Assembly: GCA_018262385.1 (NCBI GenBank) | Contig: JAGSPQ010000016.1 | Location: forward strand, 1-14,791 | Length of the DNA: 14,791 nt | Source of the DNA: Myxococcaceae bacterium | Lineage (GTDB): Bacteria; Myxococcota; Myxococcia; Myxococcales; Myxococcaceae | Direction: 5' to 3' | Shown: piece after piece, positions 1 to 9,239 of the stretch | Layout: every line of letters begins with the position of its first letter | Position numbering within the stretch: the stretch's first letter is position 1 | Made by a program: the position numbers and the translations under genes | The notes under the pieces: generated by a model | The model's database searches: none | Told to the model about the DNA's origin: nothing | The model's input: the letters and a program-made list of their open reading frames with translations, nothing else

Positions 1-433
1 GAATCTCCAACGCCTTTCCGACCATCTCCCGCTCGCCCGGGTACGACAGCTTTCGGCCGGCGTCGCTCAGCGGGATCCAGTGCGCGCGATCGACCTCGAC
101 CCGCATCTCGGGGGTGAGCTGATCGATCTCCCCGCTGGCGTGCTTGAAGAGAAAGAAGCTGACCACCTTGAAGATCGTCTTTCCCCGGAACCGGTAGACG
201 TACTTCACGTCGCCCAGCTTCTCGATCAGCTCGGTCGACAGCCCGGTCTCTTCCTGCACCTCGCGCGCCGCCGCCGCCAGCGCCGTCTCGCCGCCGTCGA
301 TGTGCCCCTTGGGCAGCGCGGTGACGCTCGCCCTCCCCCGGGGGGTGATCACCGCCAGCTCGAAGCTCGCGCCGTCGGCGCCGCCCCGACGGATCACGAC
401 GCCTCCCGCCGAGAACTCACGCGTGGTGCCCAC
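1..433 (-). CDS. Nudix hydrolase (MutT-like), C-terminus beyond window edge
   Basis: Nudix hydrolases cleave a nucleoside diphosphate linked to another group (oxidised dNTPs, dinucleoside polyphosphates, nucleotide sugars); the substrate cannot be told here. Reading leftward, about 144 codons are open to the window edge. A complete Nudix box lies at residues 43-65: GHIDGGE, seven residues, then REVQEETGL, fitting G-x5-E-x7-REUxEExGU with all metal-binding acidic residues. It is preceded by a strand reading FSAGGVVIRR and followed by VKYVYRFRGKTIFKVVSFFLF, typical of the fold. The start is uncertain: GTG at 433 (VGTTREFSAGG) is used; a TTG at 442 is in frame and neither has a clear ribosome site. 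It follows the 200-aa unknown gene by 28 bp on the same strand, so it is probably the third gene of that operon. Family is certain, substrate unknown. Confidence 0.9.
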   Translation of the reverse strand, partial: MGTTREFSAGGVVIRRGGADGASFELAVITPRGRASVTALPKGHIDGGETALAAAAREVQEETGLSTELIEKLGDVKYVYRFRGKTIFKVVSFFLFKHASGEIDQLTPEMRVEVDRAHWIPLSDAGRKLSYPGEREMVGKALEI

Positions 434-461
434 GGCCCGCAAGTCTAGCCCGGCGAGCTGA

Positions 462-1064
462 TTACCGGGCCAGGTAGTCGAGCTTGGCTTCCGCGCCCAG
501 CCGGTAGGCGTAGCGCAGCTCGGTCAGCAGCCGGTCGAGCCGGCGGGCGGTGATGATCGGCAGCAGCCTTCGGCAGTAGGCGCGGGCCAGCCGGTTGGCT
601 TCCCGGTAGCGCCAGCTCTCCTGCTCGCTCAGCTCGTCGCGCAGGGTGCCCTCGTCGAACAGCCGGCGCAGCAGCCCGCGGGCGTGGCTGCCTTCCCCGT
701 CTTCGGCCCAGGCGCCCAGCGCGCAGATCGCGAACTTGTCGACCTCGGCCTGGGCCTCGAGCTCCAGCAGCGAGACCCGGCGATCGAGCGCGGCCGCCCG
801 GTGGAGGTAGAGGAAGTGCGACACCCCCTCGGCCGCCTCGCAGAACGCGCCCAGATCGGCAGCCCGGTGAAGCAGCTCGGGAGCCAGGAACAGCCCCATC
901 TCGACCTGCCCTTCCCCTTCGCGCACCAGCAGCTCTTCGCGGGCCCGCATCGTCCCGCCCAGCGCCCGGGCCTGATCCTCATCGAGCAGGCAGTCGGTCA
1001 CCCGCAGCTCGCACCGGATTCCGTAGATCGCCTCGAGGTGTTGCTGAATCCGGGCGGGCAGCAC
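462..1064 (-). CDS. Conserved-looking hypothetical protein, 200 aa
   Basis: Not recognised. A soluble, charged, probably largely helical protein of 200 residues without signal peptide or membrane segment. Its most distinctive stretches are EGVSHFLYLHRAAALDRRVSLLELEAQAEVDKF (two parts near the middle, about residues 80-112) and a C-terminal Arg/Tyr-rich helix region (REANRLARAYCRRLLPII). The GTG start follows the TAG stop of the preceding gene directly (TAGGTG), with a purine-rich AGGGA about 12 bases upstream, so translation is probably coupled. It sits between another unknown gene and a Nudix hydrolase, and the operon diverges from groESL. The opposite-strand ORFs over this region show no recognisable domain, while this frame fits the tight operon spacing. 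A link to stress or protein folding is suggested only by position. Confidence 0.75.
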   Translation of the reverse strand: MLPARIQQHLEAIYGIRCELRVTDCLLDEDQARALGGTMRAREELLVREGEGQVEMGLFLAPELLHRAADLGAFCEAAEGVSHFLYLHRAAALDRRVSLLELEAQAEVDKFAICALGAWAEDGEGSHARGLLRRLFDEGTLRDELSEQESWRYREANRLARAYCRRLLPIITARRLDRLLTELRYAYRLGAEAKLDYLAR

Positions 1065-1655
1065 CTAGTTGGGCTGTCCCTTCGGCATCACTCCGGCTTC
1101 CAGCAGCACCTGGCCCAGCCGCTCGTTGCCGGTGCGGGTGTACGACTCGAGCACCTTCACCTGGCCGCCGGGGCCCTGGGCCGCCATTCCCCGGGCGGCG
1201 ATCTCTTCGAGCACCTCGACCACGGTGCGGAACTTCTGGTGCAGCTCCCAGTAGACGCTGGAGAAGCTCGAGGCGTGGGACATCTGGGCGATCGCCGCGT
1301 AGGCGCTGCCCCCCATCTGGATGTAGTAGTCGGGGCCGACGACCCGGTCGCGCAGCGAGTCGGCGAAGAAGCCGGCGGTGTAGAGCGAGACGTCGCCCAG
1401 CTGCCGCAGGGTCTTGATCCGGGCGTCCCGGTCTTGCTGCATCGCGCGGTGGTAGAGCACCGCCAGCGGCTCGGTATCGACCTTGCTCCCGTCGGTCTGG
1501 GTGAACAGCTTCTCGGCGGCGGCGAACTCCGACAGCAGGTTGACGACGTAGAACTCGGTCACTTCGGCGAGGGTCACCTTCTGCCGGCTGACCACCTCGC
1601 CCACCAGCATCCGGAAAAACTCCTTCAACGTGCTGCCAACAACCAGGTTGCTCAT
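1065..1655 (-). CDS. Conserved-looking hypothetical protein, 196 aa, divergent from groES
   Basis: Not recognised. The ATG at 1655 (MSNLVVGSTLKEFF) is chosen because AGGAG at 1662-1666 sits 6 bases upstream. The frame stays open to 1856, but that extension would run through the CIRCE-like elements and gives low-complexity sequence. The protein has no signal peptide or membrane helix. It looks helical at the N-terminus (FRMLVGEVVSRQKVTLAEVT), with a central Tyr/Ala/Ser-rich region (PDYYIQMGGSAYAAIAQMSHA) and a basic C-terminus ending in PKGQPN. It is the first gene of a three-gene leftward operon, abutting the next gene as TAGGTG, and faces groES across a shared regulatory region. Co-regulation with the chaperonin is inferred from the CIRCE-like sites, not shown. 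Function unknown. Confidence 0.8.
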   Translation of the reverse strand: MSNLVVGSTLKEFFRMLVGEVVSRQKVTLAEVTEFYVVNLLSEFAAAEKLFTQTDGSKVDTEPLAVLYHRAMQQDRDARIKTLRQLGDVSLYTAGFFADSLRDRVVGPDYYIQMGGSAYAAIAQMSHASSFSSVYWELHQKFRTVVEVLEEIAARGMAAQGPGGQVKVLESYTRTGNERLGQVLLEAGVMPKGQPN

Positions 1656-1661
1656 GGGGTG

Positions 1662-1666
1662 CTCCT
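1662..1666 (-). promoter_or_regulatory. Ribosome binding site fixing the start at 1655
   Basis: AGGAG on the minus strand, 6 bases before the ATG at 1655. It is the reason for trimming the long open frame to 196 aa. Confidence 0.75.
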
Positions 1667-1673
1667 GGAGCGG

Positions 1674-1703
1674 AGTGTAACGCCGCCGATCAGGGGCCTC
1701 CAA
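1674..1703 (-). promoter_or_regulatory. Candidate sigma70-type promoter for the leftward operon
   Basis: On the minus strand TTGGAG (1703-1698) and TACACT (1679-1674) are 18 bp apart. A start around 1667 would give a leader of about 12 bases beginning at the AGGAG site. Boxes and spacing fit a housekeeping promoter; no other evidence. The farthest CIRCE-like element begins 30 bp upstream of its -35 box. Confidence 0.4.
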
Positions 1704-1733
1704 GGTTCGGCCCTGTGATTCCCGTGGGTTGCG

Positions 1734-1760
1734 CTGGCAGTCGACCCCGGCGAGCGCCAG
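1734..1760. promoter_or_regulatory. Degenerate CIRCE-like inverted repeat, distal (HrcA operator candidate)
   Basis: Half-sites CTGGCAGTC (1734-1742) and GAGCGCCAG (1752-1760) flank a 9-bp spacer, the CIRCE geometry TTAGCACTC-N9-GAGTGCTAA. It matches 12 of 18 consensus half-site positions. The 11-bp string GCGAGCGCCAG (1750-1760) recurs at 1795-1805. Because it is degenerate, binding by HrcA alone would probably be weak; it gains weight from the two neighbouring copies. Confidence 0.4.
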
Positions 1761-1778
1761 ATCCCCCCCGCCGGCGGG

Positions 1779-1805
1779 CTGGCACTCGATCACTGCGAGC
1801 GCCAG
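1779..1805. promoter_or_regulatory. CIRCE-like inverted repeat, middle (HrcA operator candidate)
   Basis: Half-sites CTGGCACTC (1779-1787) and GAGCGCCAG (1797-1805) have a 9-bp spacer and match 13 of 18 consensus half-site positions. The left half is identical to that of the promoter-proximal CIRCE. It lies 8 bp upstream of the groES -35 box, and its start is 45 bp from the start of the distal element. Confidence 0.55.
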
Positions 1806-1813
1806 TGCGTCCC

Positions 1814-1841
1814 TTGACCCACGAGGGGCGATGGTTATATC
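1814..1841 (+). promoter_or_regulatory. groESL sigma70-type promoter
   Basis: TTGACC (1814-1819) and TATATC (1836-1841) are separated by 16 bp, close to the housekeeping consensus and the most AT-rich spot in the region. A start near 1848 would place the best CIRCE about 10 bp into the transcript, the usual arrangement for HrcA repression, and give a leader of about 63 bases. Confidence 0.75.
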
Positions 1842-1857
1842 TCGGGCGCCAACCACG

Positions 1858-1884
1858 CTGGCACTCTCGAGGTGGGAGTGCCAA
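1858..1884. promoter_or_regulatory. CIRCE element (HrcA operator) upstream of groES
   Basis: Half-sites CTGGCACTC (1858-1866) and GAGTGCCAA (1876-1884) are separated by exactly 9 bp and match 15 of 18 consensus positions; the arms are complementary at all but the outermost base pair. CIRCE is the known operator of the heat-shock repressor HrcA, whose activity depends on GroEL, so the operon is expected to be heat-inducible with chaperonin feedback. The hrcA gene is not in the window. Confidence 0.92.
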
Positions 1885-1911
1885 CGAACTACCTACGAGG
1901 CTTTGAAACCC

Positions 1912-3899
<1,988 letters not shown>

Positions 3900-3935
3900 T
3901 TTCGGCGTACCTCACCCCTTTCGTGGTGAAATCAG

Positions 3936-3967
3936 CGGCCTCCTGCGCAAGCGGGGGGCCGTTTTTT
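3936..3967 (+). terminator. Rho-independent terminator of groESL
   Basis: CGGCCTCC (3936-3943) pairs with GGGGGCCG (3954-3961), eight pairs including one G-T, over a 10-base loop, followed directly by six T (3962-3967). It starts 37 bp after the groEL stop codon. A shorter hairpin, TCACC/GGTGA, lies just before it at 3912-3929. Confidence 0.88.
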
Positions 3968-4029
3968 CGTGCCCACAAGGGTTCGTAATTGCAGGGGGAA
4001 TCGACCGATGCCGGCTGACGCAAAAGGAC

Positions 4030-4059
4030 TTGGAGGGGGCCCCCCCGGGCATGTTATCC
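4030..4059 (+). promoter_or_regulatory. Weak candidate promoter for the lipoprotein/FHA gene pair
   Basis: TTGGAG (4030-4035) and TTATCC (4054-4059) are 18 bp apart, downstream of the groEL terminator. If real, the first gene must start at or after 4062. The spacer is a G/C homopolymer block, so the match could be chance. Confidence 0.25.
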
Positions 4060-4061
4060 AG

Positions 4062-5171
4062 ATGGGGAGTGCCGGCCCGTTTGCCCGTCCTCCCGTCACA
4101 AGATCCGAGGCAGTGGCAACACTCCCGGGGGCGTGCGCGAGCGAAGGCGGTCTGAGCGGGCCGGCACTCACCTTGTCTTTGCTGGTACTTGCGCTGGGCA
4201 CCGCCTGCTCGAGCGGGGTGCACAAGGTGGTCCGGCCGCCGGCCGCGCCGCTGGAGCTGACCACCGCCTTCGTCTACCCGTTCGAGTTCAAGTGGGAAGA
4301 GCCGGTGTACCGGCGGTTCGAGCTGTCGCAGCGGCTGGTCGAGGAGGCGGTTCGCCAGAGCGGCGAACAATTTGCGTTCTTCGGCCCCTCCGAGTTCAAG
4401 GTGATGCGGCAGAACGACAACGGGGCGTGGGTCGCTTCCACCGCCCTGCCCCTGCTGATCGGCAGCGGCCAGCGCGCCGACCAGGGGGTGGTGATCCGCC
4501 CGTGGGCCGAGCGGCGGAAGAACTCCTCGATGCAGGAGACCTTCGACAAGAAGGGGAAGGCCACCGGGATGGCGACGATGGAGGAGACGATCTACCTGGG
4601 CCACCTCGACGTGGTGCACCCCTCGTCGGGGCAGGTGCTGGTGGAGGTGTCGAGCGAGGTGAAGGTCGACCCCTTCAGCGCGGACCTGTCGGAAGACGGG
4701 TCGGATCCGGCGCGCCCGCTGACGAAGCTGATGGCGGGGCTGCTGGTCGAGGCGCTGGGGGCGGTGAAGCACCTGGCGCTCAAGCGCCCGGTGCGGCCCG
4801 AGCTGGGGCTGACGGTGGCGCTCACCCCCCAGGCGACCCTCGACTACCTCGAGGACGGCAAGCCGGCCACCTCGGTCGAGCTGGCGGCGATGGACGCGGT
4901 GGCGCAGGAGATCTTCGTCCAGGATCGGGCGAAGTTCCTCGCTCCGTTCCTGCCGGAGGCCGCGCTGCCGAAGGTGGTGAAGATGCCGGTGGGGACGTAC
5001 GTGGTGGCCGCTGCCGCGGGGGCGAAGGTGAGCCCGGGAGATCTGCTGCTGACGATCGACGGCGCGCCGGCGCTTCCCCAGATGCTGGGGCGGCTGCGGT
5101 TCTCCGAGGTGCCGGTGCAGGTCCGGGTGCGCAAGAGCTCGGGCGAGGAAACGGAAGTGCTGCTGCCCTGA
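4062..5171 (+). CDS. Putative lipoprotein with a PDZ-like C-terminal segment
   Basis: Not recognised by family. A hydrophobic stretch LTLSLLVLALGTACSSG ends in a lipobox-like LGTAC, so the mature protein would be a lipid-anchored envelope protein of about 320 residues. The central part contains YLGHLDVVHPSSGQVLVEVSSEV. The last 50 residues (AKVSPGDLLLTIDGAPALPQ, then a VQVRVRKSSG strand) resemble the GDxIxxIxG core of a PDZ domain, a peptide-binding fold. The start is uncertain: ATG 4062 is used; ATG 4008 has a good AGGGGGA site but would put 66 residues before the Cys; GTG 4113 gives a 31-residue signal peptide but lacks basic residues and a well-spaced ribosome site. It is followed after 36 bp by the FHA regulator, so the two are probably co-transcribed and may work together. 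Confidence 0.75.
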   Translation: MGSAGPFARPPVTRSEAVATLPGACASEGGLSGPALTLSLLVLALGTACSSGVHKVVRPPAAPLELTTAFVYPFEFKWEEPVYRRFELSQRLVEEAVRQSGEQFAFFGPSEFKVMRQNDNGAWVASTALPLLIGSGQRADQGVVIRPWAERRKNSSMQETFDKKGKATGMATMEETIYLGHLDVVHPSSGQVLVEVSSEVKVDPFSADLSEDGSDPARPLTKLMAGLLVEALGAVKHLALKRPVRPELGLTVALTPQATLDYLEDGKPATSVELAAMDAVAQEIFVQDRAKFLAPFLPEAALPKVVKMPVGTYVVAAAAGAKVSPGDLLLTIDGAPALPQMLGRLRFSEVPVQVRVRKSSGEETEVLLP

Positions 5172-5207
5172 AGGCGGCGGTGGGCTAAAACCAGCGCCCT
5201 CCTCCCA

Positions 5208-6548
<1,341 letters not shown>

Positions 6549-6557
6549 AGAGTGGGG

Positions 6558-8099
6558 TCAGGGGACGCAGCCGGCGTCCGCCGAAGGAAGCCCGGCGTCA
6601 GCGCCGGCGGGGGGACGGCACAGCCTGGCGTGCTCTTCGAGCCCGTAGCGGATCCGGGTCACCAGGGTCCCGGCCGGGGTGAAGGCGAGGACCACCGTCG
6701 ACTGCGCGGGGATGCGATCGGCGTACTCGACCTTCAGGCCCGCGGCGACGGTGAGCTCGAGCGGGCGGGTGGCGAGCACGGGGCCGACGTCGAGCCGGAG
6801 GGTGAAGTCGTAGTCGTTGGTGTCGTGCTCGTTGAGGATCATCACCGCCAGCTGCGCGCTGCTGCGGGAGGCGATGATCTTCACCGTCGCCACGCTCGAG
6901 GTCGAGGGCACCCACTGGCCGGAGAAGTTCTCGGCGATCAGCCGCAGGTGATGAAACGACGAGCGGGGCATGAAGGTGGTGCTGTTGTCGAGGTAGCCCA
7001 GGTCGCCCGCGGTCCTCGCTCCGCCGCTCTCGTGCACGCTCCACGGCATCACGCTGAGCGCGTTCTTCTCCATCCCCAGCGCGAAGACCTCGGCGAAGAG
7101 CTGGCCGTTGAGGAACGAGTGGGTGCCGACTCCGTCCACCGCGTTGGTGCCAAAGTTCTTGTAGGTGACGTTGAACTCGGTGAGCGCCCAGCCCAGCGCG
7201 GCCGGCCCGGTTCTTCCCTTCGCGGTGTTCGCGCCGGCGATCCGGCCCAGCAGCGCGTCGATCGCCGACCGGAATCCCGCCCCAGCGGCGACGACGGCGG
7301 CTCGGGTGTAGGCGGCGCTCCCCATCGGATACCGGTGAAAGGAAACCCCGTCGATGTAGTAGCGCCCGCTGGGGTCCTTGCCCGAGATGTCGGCCGAACC
7401 TCCAAGCAGCGCGGCGAAGAGGGCGTCGTTGTACCAGGCGCTGTCGGGGGCGAAGATCCGGATGCTGGGATCGACGGCCTTCATCGCCGGCGCGTGGCTC
7501 TTGACGTAGCCGGCGACCGTCGCCGCGCTGAGACCCGCCAGGTCCGGCTCGTTGCCGATCGACCAGAACTTCACCCCGCGGCTCATCGTCAGGTTGACGT
7601 AGCGGACGAGGTCGGCCGCCGCGGTGGGTGTGAGCGTGCTCGAGACCTGGACCAACGGCTCCGCGCCGATGAGGCGGATCGCGTCGATCCACTCGAGGTA
7701 CTGGGCGTTCGAGGGCGGGGTGTTGTTGTACGCGTTTCCGCCGATGCGCATCATCTGCACGCCGCTCTCCTGCACCCGCGGCCAGAGCTTGAAGAGCTGG
7801 CCTCCGTAGTCGCGGTCCATCCAGGCGTTCTGACCGACCAGGTACTTGCTGAAGCCCGGCCCGCCGTCGCCCCAGCCCGCATCGCCCCAACCGGCGTCAC
7901 TCGCACCCGCGTCGGCTGCTCCGGCGTCGCTCTGCCCCGCGTCACCTGCGCCCGCGTCACCTGCGCCCGCGTCAGCAGCCCCGGCATCGCTCGACGGGCC
8001 TGCGTCCTCCAGCGCCTTGACGCCGGAACATCCCGATGCGGCCACCACGCCCAGCAGGCACGCGGCGGCGTTGATCCACCTGGGCAGGAAGCGACTCAT
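6558..8099 (-). CDS. Lipoprotein with DAG linker and clan GH-A-like glycoside hydrolase domain
   Basis: A 513-aa protein predicted to be exported and lipid-anchored: MSRFLPRWINAAACLLGVVAASGC ends in an AASGC lipobox with Cys24. Residues about 30-80 are an Ala/Asp/Gly-rich linker (SDAGAADAG and similar repeats) of the kind common on myxobacterial surface proteins. From about residue 83 it resembles a TIM-barrel glycoside hydrolase: WSIGNEPD (179-186) has the Asn-Glu pair of clan GH-A, making Glu184 the likely acid/base, and ALTEFN (305-310) offers Glu308 as nucleophile. A C-terminal beta-rich part follows, then PADAG-type low complexity ending in DAGCVP. The exact family (GH30, GH39, GH44 or GH79-like) cannot be assigned by eye, so the substrate is unknown; a polysaccharide is expected. 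The frame is open to 8246, but the ATG at 8099 directly precedes the signal peptide. No clear ribosome site. It converges on the FHA regulator. Confidence 0.82.
   Translation of the reverse strand: MSRFLPRWINAAACLLGVVAASGCSGVKALEDAGPSSDAGAADAGAGDAGAGDAGQSDAGAADAGASDAGWGDAGWGDGGPGFSKYLVGQNAWMDRDYGGQLFKLWPRVQESGVQMMRIGGNAYNNTPPSNAQYLEWIDAIRLIGAEPLVQVSSTLTPTAAADLVRYVNLTMSRGVKFWSIGNEPDLAGLSAATVAGYVKSHAPAMKAVDPSIRIFAPDSAWYNDALFAALLGGSADISGKDPSGRYYIDGVSFHRYPMGSAAYTRAAVVAAGAGFRSAIDALLGRIAGANTAKGRTGPAALGWALTEFNVTYKNFGTNAVDGVGTHSFLNGQLFAEVFALGMEKNALSVMPWSVHESGGARTAGDLGYLDNSTTFMPRSSFHHLRLIAENFSGQWVPSTSSVATVKIIASRSSAQLAVMILNEHDTNDYDFTLRLDVGPVLATRPLELTVAAGLKVEYADRIPAQSTVVLAFTPAGTLVTRIRYGLEEHARLCRPPAGADAGLPSADAGCVP
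7860..7990. repeat. Short tandem repeats encoding the DAG linker
   Basis: Degenerate GC-rich repeat inside the GH-like lipoprotein gene. Two perfect copies of the 15-bp unit CCCGCGTCACCTGCG lie at 7936-7965, with a partial third to 7974; diverged units flank them. Units are multiples of three, so copy-number change would alter linker length without shifting frame. Confidence 0.75.
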
Positions 8100-8173
8100 C
8101 GCGCCGAGACTAGTCCGTCGAGCCGCTGCCACGGCGGCGCCGGGGACGAGCCACGGGGTTCCACGTGCCCTGT

Positions 8174-8185
8174 TGATCCGGATCA
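8174..8185. promoter_or_regulatory. Perfect 12-bp palindrome upstream of the GH-like lipoprotein gene
   Basis: TGATCCGGATCA is fully self-complementary and lies 75 bp upstream of the start at 8099, in the 184-bp gap 8100-8283. It could be an operator; it could also be chance. A CACGTG palindrome lies close by at 8162-8167. Nothing else is recognised in the gap apart from the hairpin at 8268-8291. Confidence 0.3.
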
Positions 8186-8267
8186 GGTCTCCGGTGGGTC
8201 GTGCAGGCGCGCCAGGCCGCCAACCAGGGCGGCGGCGTGAGCCCACCGTAGCCCTGCCCGGTTGAAG

Positions 8268-8291
8268 CCCGGTGCTTGCTCAGCTACCGGG
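8268..8291 (-). terminator. Hairpin at the end of the PEGA-like lipoprotein gene, no T-tract
   Basis: CCCGGT (8268-8273) and ACCGGG (8286-8291) form a 6-bp stem that overlaps the stop codon of the leftward gene ending at 8284. No T-tract follows on the minus strand, so this is a weak terminator candidate or only a 3'-end structure. Confidence 0.25.
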
Positions 8292-9051
8292 GCCCAGGCT
8301 TCGTCCCGCAGACGATTGGGAGGGGGTCGGTAGGAACCAGCCCGCGGATGCTGAGCTCGATGACGACCAACTCGGAGCGCCCCGGCAGCTCGACTTCGAA
8401 CTTCCGTGGCAGCTCCTCGGTGGCAAGCAGCACGTTCCCCGTATCCATCCGGGTTGGGACTCGCACTTCTGGAGGGGTCTTGACGAGGGTGACCTTTGCC
8501 GCGTCCTCACCCAACTCCCGATCGACAACCACTGCGAGCTCGTGCCCGTCGAGCGAGATCGAGTGAGCCCCCGGAGGCAAGTTCCCACGAGGCCCCCCGA
8601 CTGGGCGGCCGTCGATTGACCACGGGAGGCCGCCGCCGACCTCGACCGTGACGCCCGCGATGCCGAGGCTGGCGGCTGCCTCAGCACACAAATCGCGCGT
8701 GAGCACCCGATCGGTGCACTCGAGTCTGGAGCCAAACTCCGTGCCCTTGTCGTCAACCACCTGAACGTACAGCAGACCGCCGCCAGGCTCGTAGTGCTGG
8801 AGGACCCACCCCTGGTCCGCACCAATGGACAAGACACGGCGCCCTTGCGCGCAGGTGCCGACCGACGTGGCGTGGCAGAAGCCGCGCGCCCGCCATTTCT
8901 GGGTCGCGCTGGCGAGCGCACTCTGGATGGCGACCTCGAGCGGCGGGCACGCCCCCCCGCAGTGGCTGGTCACCGGCTGGTTACTCCTGCAGCCGCTGGC
9001 CGCGAGGGCGAACGCGAGAAAGAGGCCGTTGACGTTGACACCCGTTCCCAT
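8284..9051 (-). CDS. Small lipoprotein with PEGA-like segment, function unknown
   Basis: A 255-aa protein. The N-terminus MGTGVNVNGLFLAFALAASGC ends in an AASGC lipobox with Cys21, so an envelope lipoprotein is predicted, although the n-region carries no basic residue. The mature part contains several Cys residues (SHCGGACPP, GFCHATSVGTC, LECTDRVLTRDLC) that could form disulfides outside the cytoplasm. Residues about 155-180 (LPWSIDGRPVGGPRGNLPPG, then AHSISLDGHELAVVVD) resemble a PEGA domain, a small surface beta-domain. The ATG at 9051 has GGAG 9 bases upstream (9061-9064). It stands alone, with about 184 bp on each side, downstream of the methyltransferase gene on the same strand. Function not recognised. 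Confidence 0.75.
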   Translation of the reverse strand: MGTGVNVNGLFLAFALAASGCRSNQPVTSHCGGACPPLEVAIQSALASATQKWRARGFCHATSVGTCAQGRRVLSIGADQGWVLQHYEPGGGLLYVQVVDDKGTEFGSRLECTDRVLTRDLCAEAAASLGIAGVTVEVGGGLPWSIDGRPVGGPRGNLPPGAHSISLDGHELAVVVDRELGEDAAKVTLVKTPPEVRVPTRMDTGNVLLATEELPRKFEVELPGRSELVVIELSIRGLVPTDPLPIVCGTKPGPR

Positions 9052-9088
9052 CGTGGACCGCTCCGACTGGCCAACGTAGCACGGGGAA

Positions 9089-9134
9089 CTCTCGCCTCAG
9101 CTCGGCAGCGGACTGCCTGCCGCCGCGGCGAGAG
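9089..9134. repeat. Nested inverted repeats in the gap 9052-9239
   Basis: An 8-bp perfect outer stem CTCTCGCC (9089-9096) / GGCGAGAG (9127-9134) encloses a 5-bp hairpin GGCAG-CGGA-CTGCC (9104-9117). No T-tract follows on either strand. It may end the methyltransferase transcript or lie in the leader region of the lipoprotein gene. A perfect 12-bp palindrome GCTGGCGCCAGC (9205-9216) lies nearer the methyltransferase stop. No gene is seen in this gap. Confidence 0.4.
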
Positions 9135-9239
9135 GCGCCGGCTTGTCGCTGGTGGTCTCAGAGGAGAACGGCCGGGGGCAGGACGTCTTGATGCTCCACC
9201 CAGCGCTGGCGCCAGCCCATCGCCTCGGGATCCTCCCCG

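Noticed and set aside
684..1718. 344-aa rightward open frame opposite the unknown pair
   Set aside because: Crosses the TAGGTG junction and start region of two leftward genes that have better starts and operon spacing.
1779..1805. TGGCAC followed by CTGC as a sigma54 promoter
   Set aside because: The distance between the GG and GC elements is 12 rather than 10 bases; the site is better explained as a CIRCE-like repeat.
8160..8200. Possible TPP riboswitch: minus strand reads ACCTGATCCGGAT, like the thi-box
   Set aside because: The CTGAGA element and the other conserved stems are absent, and the gene downstream is unrelated to thiamine; the match is explained by the palindrome.
6552..8240. 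562-aa rightward open frame opposite the GH-like lipoprotein
   Set aside because: The opposite strand has a signal peptide, DAG linker and catalytic motifs; this frame is low-complexity.
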